DNA of 64,000 bases from Modestobacter muralis. Its GTDB lineage: Bacteria; Actinomycetota; Actinomycetes; Mycobacteriales; Geodermatophilaceae. Location: positions 1-64,000 of the forward strand of contig NZ_JAAGWH010000015.1 in NCBI RefSeq assembly GCF_010682105.1. The letters run 5' to 3'. Position numbers and translations under genes: made by a program. The stretch's first letter is position 1, and the number at the start of each line of letters is the position of its first letter. Below are positions 1 to 9,029 of this stretch, one piece after another. The notes under the pieces are model-generated. The model was not told the origin of the DNA, ran no database searches, and saw nothing but the letters and a program-made list of their open reading frames with translations.

Positions 1-136
1 GGACACGGTAGGCGCTGACCGGTCACCCCCCAGGCGGCCGGTGGCCGGCCGCCGAGTTGCGCCCGCCGGGCATCCTGGACCCGATGAGCCCGCACCACGC
101 ACCGCAGACCAGTTCCTCCCCGGCGGGCTGAGCGGC

Positions 137-1426
137 ATGGACCCCACCGGCTCGACCTACGCCCTGGCCGGCGCCGCGGCCCTGCTGGCCGCCCTGCTCC
201 CCCGGCTGCTGCGCCGGCTGCCCGTCTCCGTCCCGATGGTCGTGGTGGGCATCGGCGTGCTGGTCTTCGCGCTGATCCAGGGCCTGCCCGACCCCGACCC
301 GATGCAGCACTCGACCATCACGGTGCACCTCACCGAGGCGTGCGTGATCATCTCGCTGCTGGGCGCCGGGCTGGCGCTGGACCGGCCCGTGGGCTGGCAC
401 CGGTGGGCCACCACCTGGCGGCTGCTGGCGGTCACCATGCCGCTGACCATCGTGGTCACCGCGCTGCTGGGGACCTGGCTGCTCGGCCTGGGTGCCGCCG
501 CGGCCGTCCTGCTGGCCGCCGTGCTGGCCCCCACCGACCCGGTGCTCGCCACCGAGGTGCAGGTCGGGGAGCCGACCGAGGACATCGAGAGCGAGGACGA
601 GGCCCGCTTCGCCCTCACCGCCGAGGCCGGGCTCAACGACGGGCTGGCCTTCCCCTTCACCTACGCCGCGATCGCCATGGCCACCGCCGGTGCAGCGCCG
701 TCGGCGTGGCTGGTCGACTGGCTGCTGCTGGACGTGCTGTGGCGGCTGGCCGCCGGGGTGGCCATCGGCATCGCCGTCGGCTGGGTGCTCCGGCTGCTGT
801 TCTTCTCCGCCCGGTCCCAGCAGGTCGGACTCGCCGAGCGGGCTGAGGGCTTCGTCGCGCTGGCCACCGTCTTCCTGGCCTACGGGGTCACCGAGCTCGC
901 CGAGGGTTACGGCTTCGTCGCCGTGTTCGTCTGCGCCTGCACCATCCGCGCCGCGGAGCGTGCGCACGGCGCGCACAAGACGCTGCACACCTACGTCGAG
1001 CAGGTGGAGCGGCTGCTGACGATGGTCCTGCTCGTGCTGCTCGGCGGGGCCGTCGCCCGCGGTGCGCTGGCCGACGTGACCGTGGCCGAGGTCACCCTGG
1101 CCGTGCTGGTGCTCTTCGTCGTCCGCCCGGCCACCGGCTGGCTCGGGCTGGCGCGGGGGAAGACCGGACGCCGCGAGCGCGCGGTCATCTCCTTCTTCGG
1201 CGTCCGCGGGATCGGCTCGCTGTACTACCTGGCCTACGCGCTGGACAAGGCCGACTTCGCCGGTGCCGACCAGCTGTGGCGGGTCACGGTGCTGGTCGTG
1301 CTGGGCTCGGTCGTCGTCCACGGCATCGCCGCCACCCCGGTGATGGCCCGGCTGGACCGGCACCGGGAGAAGGCCGCCGTCGCCCTGCACGGCACGACCG
1401 ACGCGGCCACCACGACGGCGGTCTGA
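137..1426 (+). CDS. Cation:proton antiporter, CPA1 type
   Basis: A membrane antiporter expected to exchange Na+ or K+ for H+ across the cytoplasmic membrane, for pH and salt homeostasis. The 429-residue product is almost entirely hydrophobic with roughly twelve membrane segments. It carries the CPA1 family motif APTDPVLATEV from residue 131 and the paired polar residues N167-D168 inside a membrane segment, where these antiporters bind the cation. I chose ATG 137 because the 32 codons upstream in the same frame encode a Pro/Gly-rich stretch with no membrane character. No strong ribosome binding site is visible. It converges on the next gene with only 10 bases between stop codons. Ion specificity cannot be read from the sequence. 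Confidence 0.85.
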   Translation: MDPTGSTYALAGAAALLAALLPRLLRRLPVSVPMVVVGIGVLVFALIQGLPDPDPMQHSTITVHLTEACVIISLLGAGLALDRPVGWHRWATTWRLLAVTMPLTIVVTALLGTWLLGLGAAAAVLLAAVLAPTDPVLATEVQVGEPTEDIESEDEARFALTAEAGLNDGLAFPFTYAAIAMATAGAAPSAWLVDWLLLDVLWRLAAGVAIGIAVGWVLRLLFFSARSQQVGLAERAEGFVALATVFLAYGVTELAEGYGFVAVFVCACTIRAAERAHGAHKTLHTYVEQVERLLTMVLLVLLGGAVARGALADVTVAEVTLAVLVLFVVRPATGWLGLARGKTGRRERAVISFFGVRGIGSLYYLAYALDKADFAGADQLWRVTVLVVLGSVVVHGIAATPVMARLDRHREKAAVALHGTTDAATTTAV

Positions 1427-1436
1427 CCGCCGCCGG

Positions 1437-2219
1437 TCAGCCGGCCAGGGAGTCCGGGAGCCGGTCGACGACCTCGCGCGGCTGCGGCTGGAGCCGCCCG
1501 ACGGCGTCGGCCGCCGAGGCGCCGGTGGTGTCCATCGACTTCTTCACCTTGGCGCCGTACAGGTCGACGTACTCCTGGCCGGACAGCTCCATGATCTCGT
1601 ACATGATCTCGTCGGTGATCGAGCGCTCCACGAAGCGGTCACCGCTGAGCCCGGCGTAGCGGGAGAAGTCCAGCGGCTGCCCGAAGCGCACGGTCACCTC
1701 GGCGAAGACCTCGCCCAGCACGCGCCCGGCACGGCCCGGCAGCGGCACCCGGCGCGGCCGGTAGACCATCGCGACCGGGACGACGGGGGCGCCGGTCTCC
1801 AGCGTCATGCGGGCGACGCCGGTCTTGCCGCGGAACAGCCGGCCGTCGGGCGAGCGGGTGCCCTCGGGGTAGATGCCCAGCAGCTTGCCCTCGCGCAGGA
1901 TGCGCATCCCGGTGCGGATGGCGTCCTCGGCGGCGCTGGCGTTGGTGCGGTCGATGGGCACCTGGCCGCTGCCGGCGAAGAAGGCACGCTGCGCGGTGCC
2001 CTTGAGCCCGTGGCCGGTGAAGTACTCGGCCTTGGCCAGGAACGTGACCCGGCGGCGCAGCGACAAGGGCATGAAGACCCAGTCGGCGGCCGACAGGTGG
2101 TTGCTCGCCACGATCGCCGCACCCTTGGCCGGCACGTGCTCGGTGCCCTCGGCGGTCGGCCGCAGCGCGAGCTTGACGATCGGCCCGACGGCCACGAACT
2201 TGAGGAACCAGTAGAACAA
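1437..2219 (-). CDS. plsC: 1-acyl-sn-glycerol-3-phosphate acyltransferase (PlsC family)
   Basis: Transfers an acyl chain to lysophosphatidate (or a related lysophospholipid) in phospholipid synthesis at the inner face of the membrane. The 260-residue protein has the catalytic HX4D box (H41-D46, NHLSAADW) and the substrate-binding EGTR motif at 119-122, with a short hydrophobic N-terminus. The start is TTG at 2219: a GAGGGAGG ribosome binding site lies 4 bases upstream, and translation then reads directly into the hydrophobic leader. A -10-like TAGTCT lies about 25 bases further upstream. It matches Rv2182c in the syntenic mycobacterial block. Acyl-acceptor specificity is inferred from family membership only. 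Confidence 0.88.
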   Translation of the reverse strand: MFYWFLKFVAVGPIVKLALRPTAEGTEHVPAKGAAIVASNHLSAADWVFMPLSLRRRVTFLAKAEYFTGHGLKGTAQRAFFAGSGQVPIDRTNASAAEDAIRTGMRILREGKLLGIYPEGTRSPDGRLFRGKTGVARMTLETGAPVVPVAMVYRPRRVPLPGRAGRVLGEVFAEVTVRFGQPLDFSRYAGLSGDRFVERSITDEIMYEIMELSGQEYVDLYGAKVKKSMDTTGASAADAVGRLQPQPREVVDRLPDSLAG

Positions 2220-2333
2220 CGCGCCTCCCTCAGCGACTGTCAGACTAGGGAGGCACGCAGCCGTCCGACAATCGGCGAGCCGTCCGGGGACATCCTGCCC
2301 CAGCCGCCGCACCCAGCGCTCCCCGGAGGACCG

Positions 2334-3113
2334 ATGCCGCAGGCCACACCGGTGATGGCCGGGGCCGAGCCGTTCGACCTGCCGGGCGGAGGTGTGGGGG
2401 TGCTGCTCTGCCACGGTTTCACCAGCACCCCGCAGAGCATGCGGGCCTGGGGCGAGCACCTGGCCGGGGCCGGCTTCTCCGTCGTCTGCCCGCTGCTGCC
2501 CGGGCACGGCACCCGCTGGCAGGACGCCAACACCCGCACCGAGGACGACTGGTACGGGGCGCTGTCGGCCGCGCTCGACGAGCTGCTGACCCGGTGCGAC
2601 GCCGTCGTCGTGGCCGGGTTGTCGATGGGCGGCACGCTGGCGCTGCGACTGGCCGAGCGCCGCCCGGACGACGTCGCGGCCCTGGTGCTGGTCAACCCCT
2701 CGCTGCTCACCGAGCGCCGGGACGCCCGGCTGCTGCCGGTGCTGGCCCGGGTGACCCCGGTCTGGGCCGCCATCGCCGGCGACATCAAGAAGCCCGGCGT
2801 CACCGAGCTGGCCTACCCGCGGCTGCCCACCCGGGCGGCGGTGGCGCTGCGCCGGCTGTGGACGGCGGTGCGGGCCGACCTGGGCTCGGTGCGCGCGCCA
2901 CTGCTGGTGTTCCGCAGCGTCACCGACCACGTCGTGGAGGCCTCCTCGACCCGGCTGCTGCTCGAGCGGGCCGCCAGCACCGACACCACCGAGGTGCTGC
3001 TGCACGACAGCTTCCACGTGGCGACCCTGGACAACGACGCCCCGCTGCTGTTCGCCCAGTCCGTGCAGTGGATCCGCGACCGCGTCCCGGCCGCCCGCGG
3101 GACGACGGCGTGA
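2334..3113 (+). CDS. Alpha/beta hydrolase, carboxylesterase / monoacylglycerol lipase-like
   Basis: A soluble serine hydrolase of 259 residues, likely cleaving short to medium acyl esters. The nucleophile elbow is GLSMGG with S97, and the other triad members are most likely D198 (in SVTDHVV) and H228 (in DSFHVATLD). The HGF motif at 27-29 would form the oxyanion hole. ATG 2334 has a GGAGGA ribosome binding site 3 bases upstream. This layout resembles the Est30/thermostable monoacylglycerol lipase group. The stop overlaps the GTG start of the next gene (GTGA), so the two are probably co-translated. The divergent plsC neighbour suggests a lipid-related role, which is inference. Confidence 0.82.
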   Translation: MPQATPVMAGAEPFDLPGGGVGVLLCHGFTSTPQSMRAWGEHLAGAGFSVVCPLLPGHGTRWQDANTRTEDDWYGALSAALDELLTRCDAVVVAGLSMGGTLALRLAERRPDDVAALVLVNPSLLTERRDARLLPVLARVTPVWAAIAGDIKKPGVTELAYPRLPTRAAVALRRLWTAVRADLGSVRAPLLVFRSVTDHVVEASSTRLLLERAASTDTTEVLLHDSFHVATLDNDAPLLFAQSVQWIRDRVPAARGTTA

Positions 3114-3802
3114 CCCTCCCCCGCCGCGGCCGCGGCCGCCGCGACAACGGCCTGGACGCGGTCCTGTGGCACCCGCTGCGCGACGTCGACCCGCGGGTCG
3201 GTGAGCACCTGCTCGACGTGCTGGCCGCGGCCGGCATCGCCGCCTACCTGGAGCCCTCCACCGACGTCGACCCCTACACCCGGGGCGTCTCGCTGCCCAG
3301 CCCGCCCACGGACCGGCTCTTCGTCGACCGGGCCCGGCGGGCCGAGGCCGCCGCGGTGCTCGACGTGCACGGCGGGCCGCCGGTCCCGCCCCTGCCGACG
3401 CCACCGCCCGCGCGCCCGGCGCGGGACCCGGCTGCCGACGACGCGGCCTTCGCCCGGATCGTCGCCGCCTTCGAGGCCGAGCACGGGCCGACCGCCGCCC
3501 CCGGCGAGCCGCGCGACGACCCGCCCCCGCCGCCGGCCGAGCGCTCGGTGCTCGACCTGCCCGAGGAGCACTTCGAGCCCCCGCCGCCCCCGCCGCTGCC
3601 CGTGCTGGCACCGGCCTCGCTGTACTCGCTGCTGCTGATCCTGGTCGGCGCGGTGCTCATCATCGCGCCGGGCCGGCTCGGGCTGTCGGTCGACACCGGG
3701 CTGGTGCTCGGTGTGGCCGCGCTGATCGGCGGCGTCGGCGTCCTGGTCTCCCGGATGCGGGAGCGCTCCACCGACGACGGCGACGACGGCGCGGTGGTCT
3801 GA
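3110..3802 (+). CDS. Conserved actinobacterial membrane protein, unknown function
   Basis: A 230-residue protein that I cannot assign. The N-terminal part (about residues 15-85) is an alpha/beta segment in which a helix is followed by GIAAYLEP and a strand reading RLFVDRARRAEA; this resembles the DUF2007-type fold but the match is weak. The middle is Pro/Asp-rich and acidic. The C-terminus has two membrane helices (about 165-210), followed by a short Asp-rich cytoplasmic tail. The GTG start at 3110 overlaps the esterase stop by 4 bases, so expression is coupled to it. A copy of the dispersed hairpin repeat begins directly after the stop codon. Confidence 0.7.
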   Translation: MTLPRRGRGRRDNGLDAVLWHPLRDVDPRVGEHLLDVLAAAGIAAYLEPSTDVDPYTRGVSLPSPPTDRLFVDRARRAEAAAVLDVHGGPPVPPLPTPPPARPARDPAADDAAFARIVAAFEAEHGPTAAPGEPRDDPPPPPAERSVLDLPEEHFEPPPPPPLPVLAPASLYSLLLILVGAVLIIAPGRLGLSVDTGLVLGVAALIGGVGVLVSRMRERSTDDGDDGAVV

Positions 3803-3951
3803 AAGGACCCCGCTGCCCCCCACCGCTCGCAAGCTCGCGGCGGGCCCCTGCAGCGGGGCCGGACCCGCCGCGAGTGGAAGGACCCCGTCCTCCTCATCCC
3901 TCGCAGGCTCGGGACGAGCCTCGGGACGGCGCCGGGGCGAGGGGGTCCTCC
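3803..3951 (+). repeat. Two copies of dispersed stop-adjacent hairpin repeat
   Basis: Two copies lie between convergent genes. The first (3803-3860) begins at the stop codon with AAGGACCCCGCTGC and ends in the complementary GCAGCGGGGCC. The second (3878-3933) begins AAGGACCCCGTCCTCCTC and ends CTCGGGACGGCGCC. The outer stems differ in sequence but each pairs with its own partner. They probably act as transcription terminators for the convergent genes. The remaining bases to 3951 are a GC-rich tail. Confidence 0.7.
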
Positions 3952-3952
3952 G

Positions 3953-4981
3953 TCAGGCGTCGCCCTCGCACACGGCGCGGCGGACGAGGTCGGCTGCGCC
4001 CACCAGGCCGGCCTGGGCACCCAGCTCGGCGGCCACGATCCGCGGGCCGGGCCGGAAGCCGCGGCCGGGCAGCGCCCGCTCCAGGCGCTGGCGGGCCGGG
4101 CCGAGCACCGTCTCGCCGAGCACGCTCACGCCGCCGCCGATGACGACCACCTCGGGGTCCAGGACGGCGGACAGGTCCGCGATCCCCTGCCCCAGCCAGG
4201 TGCCCACCTCGGCCAGCAGCTCGCCGGCCAGCGGGTCACCGTCGGCGGCCGCGCGGGCGACGTCCTCGCCGGTGATCCGGTCGGGGTCGCCGTCCACCCG
4301 GTCCAGCAGGTGTGCGGCGGCGGCCGGTGAGGAGTGCGCGACCTCGCGGGCGGTGGTGCCGAGGGCGTTGCCGCTGGCGTACTGCTCCCAGCAGCCACGG
4401 TTGCCGCAGGCGCACAGCCGGCCGTCGGGCACGACCCGCATGTGTCCGTACTCGCCGGCGACACCGTGGGCGCCGCGCTGCAGCCGGCCGTCGATGACCA
4501 TCCCGCCGCCGATGCCGGTGCCCAGGGTGATCATCAGCATCAGGCTGCTGCCGCGGGCGGCGCCGTAGCGGTACTCGGCCCAGGCGGCGGCGTCGGCGTC
4601 GTTGCCCACCCACAGCGGGCGCTGGAGCCGGTCGGACAGCTCCTTGCGCAGCGGCTGGTTGCGCCAGGCCAAGTGCGGGCTGAACAGCACGGTGTCGCCG
4701 GTGCGGTCGAACCAGCCGGCCGCGCCGACGCCCACGCCGACCAGCGGCCCGCCGTGCCGCTCGGCCAGCTCGTCGACGACGGCGGCGATCGCGTCCTCGG
4801 TCGCGGCCACCGACTTGCCCGGCGTAGGCCGGCGGGCGGTGTCGGTGACGGTGCCGTCGGGCAGCACGACGCCGCCGGCGACCTTGGTCCCGCCGATGTC
4901 GATGCCGAGTGCGGGCAGCGCGGCGGCGTCCTCGGCGCAGTCGTAGGGCGGGGCGCCCAGGCCGGTGTCGGGGGCGCTCAT
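3953..4981 (-). CDS. glk: ROK-family glucokinase
   Basis: Phosphorylates glucose (possibly other hexoses) with ATP in the cytoplasm. The 342-residue protein has the ATP phosphate-binding motif GIDIGGTKVAG at residues 26-36, the catalytic Asp in VGNDADAAAWAE, and the ROK zinc motif CACGNRGCWEQ, which continues into the YASGNAL signature typical of actinobacterial GlkA glucokinases. ATG 4981 overlaps the stop of the upstream gene (ATGA), so it is the last gene of a four-gene minus-strand operon. No N-terminal helix-turn-helix is present, so it is an enzyme rather than a ROK repressor. Sugar specificity is inferred from the motif only. Confidence 0.85.
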   Translation of the reverse strand: MSAPDTGLGAPPYDCAEDAAALPALGIDIGGTKVAGGVVLPDGTVTDTARRPTPGKSVAATEDAIAAVVDELAERHGGPLVGVGVGAAGWFDRTGDTVLFSPHLAWRNQPLRKELSDRLQRPLWVGNDADAAAWAEYRYGAARGSSLMLMITLGTGIGGGMVIDGRLQRGAHGVAGEYGHMRVVPDGRLCACGNRGCWEQYASGNALGTTAREVAHSSPAAAAHLLDRVDGDPDRITGEDVARAAADGDPLAGELLAEVGTWLGQGIADLSAVLDPEVVVIGGGVSVLGETVLGPARQRLERALPGRGFRPGPRIVAAELGAQAGLVGAADLVRRAVCEGDA

Positions 4982-5412
4982 GCGACGTCGATCCGCTGGA
5001 CGGGGGCAGTGTGGGGCACGGTCGTCTCCGGAGGAGCGGCCGCGTCCGGGGTGGACGCGGCGGGGTCGGGGGTGCCGGCTGCGGCGGCGCTGCCGTCCGG
5101 ACGGGAGGAGGCGGCCTGGGTGGCCGCCTGGGCCCGCAGCGTCGTCGCGGCGGTGGTGAGCACGTCGGCCAGGGACTCGAGCAGGTCCGGGCGGCGGCCG
5201 CGCAGTGCGGCCAGTCCGGTGCACACCGGGCACCAGCGGCACTCCGCGGAGTGGTCGTCCGCCGCGGGTGCACCGGCCGGGGCGGCGGTGGCCGCCCCGC
5301 CCAGCAGCCCGCCGAGGACGTCGGACAGCGACGTGCCGGCGGCGTGCTCCGCGGCCACTCCCGCGGCGAACCGGCGAGCCTGCTCGACCCAGTCGGGTCC
5401 GGGGGTGGTCAC
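4978..5412 (-). CDS. Small conserved actinobacterial protein with CxxCxxC motif
   Basis: A 144-residue protein of unknown function. The N-terminal half has a short helix (WVEQARRFAAG) and a low-complexity Gly/Ala stretch, then the motif CRWCPVC, which could bind a metal, followed by a helix (residues about 70-95) that resembles coiled coil. The C-terminus is disordered and Ala/Pro/Thr-rich. The GTG start overlaps the stop of the ArsA-like gene by 4 bases (GTGA) and its own stop overlaps the glucokinase start, so its expression is fixed to this operon. The context is conserved in actinobacteria and suggests a partner of the ArsA-like protein; no function is demonstrated. Confidence 0.72.
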   Translation of the reverse strand: MTTPGPDWVEQARRFAAGVAAEHAAGTSLSDVLGGLLGGAATAAPAGAPAADDHSAECRWCPVCTGLAALRGRRPDLLESLADVLTTAATTLRAQAATQAASSRPDGSAAAAGTPDPAASTPDAAAPPETTVPHTAPVQRIDVA

Positions 5413-6602
5413 GCGGTGCTCCGTTCGCTGTGGGTGGGTCCGCGGTGGACGGGTCCGGTGGTGGCCGACAGCAGTCCGGCCGGCCACTGCGCCGGGTCGG
5501 GGGCGAACCGGACCTCCAGCGTGGCCTGCCCGGTGCCCGGGGCGGTGAGGTGTCCGGAGACGACGGTGCAGCGACGCAGCAGCGCGTCCAGCGGCAGCGA
5601 GCGGCGGACGCCGGAGGCGGTGACCACCAGGTCGTCGCCCCAGCGGGTCAGCCCGACCTCGCCGCGGCGGGCGTGCGGCAGCGTGAGGTCCAGCGTCCAC
5701 CCCTCCGCCGTGCGCCGGGACGCCGGCGGCGCCGACGCAGCGGGCACGGTCTCCGGGACGGCGGCGTCCAGGGGCAGCAGGTCGGCCGTCGAGACCGGCG
5801 GGACCGCGGCCTCGGCCACCTCGGTGACCGGGAGCGACAGCGCGCGCACCCGGGCGACGGCGTCGGACTGCACGGCGGCGCGGGCGGCCCACCACTCCCC
5901 CGTACCCGCCGGCAGCACCCGGGCGACGGTCGCCGAGGCGACCCGCTGGCCCAGCACCGCCAGGGCGGCGGCGGTCGCCTGCAACTGGTCCGCGGCGGCC
6001 GGCTCGGGGCGCAGCACCAGGTGCACGGCGGTGCGGGCGGGGTCGGCCAGCGGGACGGCGTCCAGCAGCTCCTCGACCGCGGCGGCGGCGTCCAGCAGCC
6101 CGGTGGCGGCACCGGGCCGGCCGGGGGTCGCGGCGGCGCGCAGGGTGGCCAGCACCCGCAGCCGGGTCGGGGCGAGCTGCCCCAGCCACCAGCGCAGGGC
6201 GCCGGGCAGGGCGAGCAGCGTGGTCGCGTCGGCGAGCGGGCCGGCGTCCACGACGACGACGTCGGCGTCCCCGGCGCGCACGTGGCCGGCGAGCGCGGCC
6301 AGCAGCGCGAACCCGGTCACCCCGGGGACGGGCACGACCGACGTGGCCGGCGGCACGGTGAGCACCGGGACGGCGGCGGCGAGCTGCTCGGCGTGCTGGG
6401 CCCACAGGGTCTCCAGCGCCGGCAGCGGGGCCACCACGTCGACCGTCACCGCGTCGGCGAGGCCGGGGACCACGGGCGGCTGGGCGCCGAGGAGCACGAC
6501 CCGGGCGCCGGCCCGCGCCCGGGAGAGGGCGGTGGCGGCGGCGACGGTGGAACTGCCGGCGCCGCCCGGGCCGGTGACGAGGAGGACCTGGACGGAGCCC
6601 AT
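5409..6602 (-). CDS. ArsA/GET3-like P-loop protein with degenerate Walker A
   Basis: A 397-residue protein of the ArsA anion-transporting ATPase family, the counterpart of mycobacterial Rv2184c. The N-terminus has the family's strand-loop-helix, but the Walker A reads TGPGGAGSST where the family has GKGGVGKTT: both the signature lysine and the catalytic lysine are missing. A DVVVVDAGP segment occupies the Walker B position. The C-terminal 80 residues (LDLTLPHARRGEVGLTR onward) match the HSP20-like beta domain attached to many ArsA proteins. ATG 6602 overlaps the upstream stop (TGATG), consistent with a tight operon. It may bind rather than hydrolyse nucleotide; that is inference. Confidence 0.78.
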   Translation of the reverse strand: MGSVQVLLVTGPGGAGSSTVAAATALSRARAGARVVLLGAQPPVVPGLADAVTVDVVAPLPALETLWAQHAEQLAAAVPVLTVPPATSVVPVPGVTGFALLAALAGHVRAGDADVVVVDAGPLADATTLLALPGALRWWLGQLAPTRLRVLATLRAAATPGRPGAATGLLDAAAAVEELLDAVPLADPARTAVHLVLRPEPAAADQLQATAAALAVLGQRVASATVARVLPAGTGEWWAARAAVQSDAVARVRALSLPVTEVAEAAVPPVSTADLLPLDAAVPETVPAASAPPASRRTAEGWTLDLTLPHARRGEVGLTRWGDDLVVTASGVRRSLPLDALLRRCTVVSGHLTAPGTGQATLEVRFAPDPAQWPAGLLSATTGPVHRGPTHSERSTA

Positions 6603-7033
6603 CAGCCCTTGACGCGCTTCTTGAGCTCCTTGAGCGCGGTGTCCAGGATGACCTTCTCGGCCTTGCGCTTGATCAGCCCGAGCATCGGGATGGAGAGGTC
6701 GATGGTGATCGAGTAGGTGACGGTGGTGGACCCACCGGACTCGACGAGCGAGTAGGACCCGTCCTGCTGCTTCTGCATCTGGCCCTGCACCAGGGTCCAG
6801 TCGACCCGGCGGTCGCCGTCCCAGGTGTAGGCCAGGACGTAGTCGTCCTTGACCGCACCGGCGTCGAGCACGAAGTGCACCTGGGCGGCCCGCCCGTCGG
6901 GGCCGGTCTCCAGCACCTCGACCTGCTTGGCCGCGGCCACCCACTGCGGGTAGGCCGGGAAGTCGGCGATCACGGCCATCACCTCGGCCGCGGGGGCGTC
7001 GACGACGATCGACTGCGTGGACTGGTCGGCCAT
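6602..7033 (-). CDS. SRPBCC (START-like) family protein
   Basis: A 143-residue single-domain protein of the SRPBCC/polyketide cyclase fold, a hydrophobic-ligand-binding helix-grip cavity, equivalent to Rv2185c. The N-terminal STQSIVVDAPAAEVMAVIAD is the classic first strand and helix, FPAYPQWV follows, and the long C-terminal helix ends in ELKKRVKG. The ligand is unknown. ATG 7033 is preceded by TACCCT with a 6-base gap, so the mRNA is probably leaderless. It heads the SRPBCC/ArsA-like/CxxC/glucokinase operon and is divergent from the acyl-CoA synthetase gene, which makes a lipid or acyl ligand plausible but unproven. Confidence 0.82.
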   Translation of the reverse strand: MADQSTQSIVVDAPAAEVMAVIADFPAYPQWVAAAKQVEVLETGPDGRAAQVHFVLDAGAVKDDYVLAYTWDGDRRVDWTLVQGQMQKQQDGSYSLVESGGSTTVTYSITIDLSIPMLGLIKRKAEKVILDTALKELKKRVKG

Positions 7034-7209
7034 GGGCGGGAGGGTAGTCGCTCCGCACGTCCTCTCCGGCCCACGACCGGGGCCCACCGCCCGTTCGGGG
7101 GGTCGCTCGGCTGCTGCCCGGGCGCGTCGCCGGACTAGATTGGTGGTCGACCCCACGTCCGGGTCGGGTGCGACGGAGCTCCCGGCAGGGCGGGACAGAG
7201 AGGACCGGC

Positions 7210-9024
7210 GTGCGCGAGCTGAGCGTTCCCCCCACCGCCACCGTGGGCCCCGACGAGGCGCTGACCGACATGGTCACCCGCAACGCGACCGAGCACCCCG
7301 ACGACGTCGGGCTGCGCCGGCAGCACGAGGACCGCTGGACCGACGTCACCTACGCCCAGTTCGCCGCCGAGGTCGCCGGGGTCGCCAAGGGCCTCGTCGC
7401 CGGGGGCGTGCAGCCCGGCGACCGGGTCGCCCTGCTGGCCCGCACCCGCTACGAGTGGACGGTCCTGGACTTCGCGATCTGGACCGCGGGCGCGGTCGTC
7501 GTCCCGGTCTACGAGACCTCCAGCCCCGACCAGGTCGCCTGGGTGCTCGCCGACTCCGGCGCCCGCGCGGTCGTCGTCGAGACCGCCGCGCACGCCGGGG
7601 TCGTGGAGTCCATCCGCAGCGAGGTCCCCGAGCTCGACGCCCTCTGGGTCATCGAGGAGGGCGCCCTGGACACCCTCACCACCGCCGGCGCCGACGTCCC
7701 CGACGGCGTCCTGGCCGAGCGGCGGGCGACGCTGGGTGCGGCCAGCCTGGCCACGCTGATCTACACCAGCGGCACCACCGGGCGGCCCAAGGGCTGCGAG
7801 CTCACCCACGCCAACTTCCTGTTCGAGATCCGCAACGGCATCAGCCTGCTGTCCGGCCACCTCAACGAGCGCGGCTCGCTGCTGCTGTTCATCCCGCTGG
7901 CGCACGTGTTGGCCCGGGTGCTGCAGGTCGGCTGCATCGACAACCGGGTGACGCTCGGGCACACCCCGGACATCAAGGACCTGGTCGGCGACCTCGGTCG
8001 CTTCCAGCCCACCTTCGTGCTCGCCGTCCCGCGGGTGTTCGAGAAGGTCTACAACGGCGCGAAGGCCAAGGCCGAGGCCGACGGCAAGGGGAAGGTCTTC
8101 GACCGGGCGGCGCAGGTGGCCATCGACTGGTCCCGCGCCCAGGACACCGGCGGCCCGGGGCTGGCGCTGCGGGTCCAGCACGCGCTGTTCGACCGGCTCG
8201 TCTACGGCAAGCTGCGGGCCGCGCTCGGTGGCCGGTGCCACGCCGCCATCTCCGGTGGCGCCCCGCTGGGCGACCGGCTGGGTCACTTCTTCCGCGGCCT
8301 GGGCGTCACCGTCTTCGAGGGCTACGGGCTCACCGAGACCACCGCCGCCGCCGCGGTCAACCACGACGTCGCCCTGCGCATCGGCAGCGTCGGGCGGCCG
8401 CTGCCCGGCGTCGACGCGATGATCGCCGAGGACGGCGAGGTGCTCGTGCGCGGCGGCATCGTGATGCGCGGCTACTGGCGGAACGAGCAGGCCACCGCCG
8501 AGGCGATCGACGCCGACGGCTGGTTCCGCACCGGCGACATCGGCGAGCTCGACGCCCAGGGCTTCCTGACCATCACCGGCCGCAAGAAGGAGATCCTGGT
8601 GACCGCGGCGGGCAAGAACGTGGCCCCCGCGGTGCTGGAGGACAGGCTGCGCGCCCACAAGCTGGTCAGCCAGTGCATCGTCGTCGGCGACCAGCGGCCC
8701 TTCATCGGCGCCCTGGTCACCCTGGACCCCGAGGCACTGCCGGCCTGGCTCAAGAGCGTGGGCAAGGACGCCGCGCTGACCCCGGACCAGCTGCGCGAGG
8801 ACCCGGAGCTCCTGGCCGAGCTCGACCGCGCGGTCGCCGAGGCCAACAAGGCGGTCTCCCACGCCGAGGCGATCAAGAAGATCCGGGTGCTCGGTGAGGA
8901 CTTCACCGAGGCCAACGGCACGCTCACCCCGAGCCTGAAGCTCAAGCGGGCCGTGGTGATGAAGCAGCACGGCGACCAGGTCGAGGCCCTCTACGCGACC
9001 GACGCCGCCGGCTCGCGCCGCTGA
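7210..9024 (+). CDS. Long-chain fatty-acid-CoA ligase (FadD15-like)
   Basis: An ANL-superfamily enzyme that activates fatty acids to acyl-AMP and then acyl-CoA in the cytoplasm. The 604-residue protein has the P-loop YTSGTTGRPKG from residue 185, the GYGLTETTAA motif, the WFRTGDIGELD hinge region and ITGRKKEILVTAAGKNVAP with the catalytic lysine side near the C-terminus. GTG 7210 was chosen because AGAGAGGA lies 5 bases upstream; a longer form from 7168 is possible. A -10-like TAGATT lies at 7136-7141. It matches Rv2187 (FadD15) in the syntenic block. Its chain-length preference cannot be read from sequence. Confidence 0.88.
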   Translation: MRELSVPPTATVGPDEALTDMVTRNATEHPDDVGLRRQHEDRWTDVTYAQFAAEVAGVAKGLVAGGVQPGDRVALLARTRYEWTVLDFAIWTAGAVVVPVYETSSPDQVAWVLADSGARAVVVETAAHAGVVESIRSEVPELDALWVIEEGALDTLTTAGADVPDGVLAERRATLGAASLATLIYTSGTTGRPKGCELTHANFLFEIRNGISLLSGHLNERGSLLLFIPLAHVLARVLQVGCIDNRVTLGHTPDIKDLVGDLGRFQPTFVLAVPRVFEKVYNGAKAKAEADGKGKVFDRAAQVAIDWSRAQDTGGPGLALRVQHALFDRLVYGKLRAALGGRCHAAISGGAPLGDRLGHFFRGLGVTVFEGYGLTETTAAAAVNHDVALRIGSVGRPLPGVDAMIAEDGEVLVRGGIVMRGYWRNEQATAEAIDADGWFRTGDIGELDAQGFLTITGRKKEILVTAAGKNVAPAVLEDRLRAHKLVSQCIVVGDQRPFIGALVTLDPEALPAWLKSVGKDAALTPDQLREDPELLAELDRAVAEANKAVSHAEAIKKIRVLGEDFTEANGTLTPSLKLKRAVVMKQHGDQVEALYATDAAGSRR

Positions 9025-9029
9025 CCGAC

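Noticed and set aside
1-136. N-terminal extension of the antiporter from ATG 41
   Set aside because: The extra 32 codons are Pro/Gly-rich without membrane character and no ribosome binding site precedes them.
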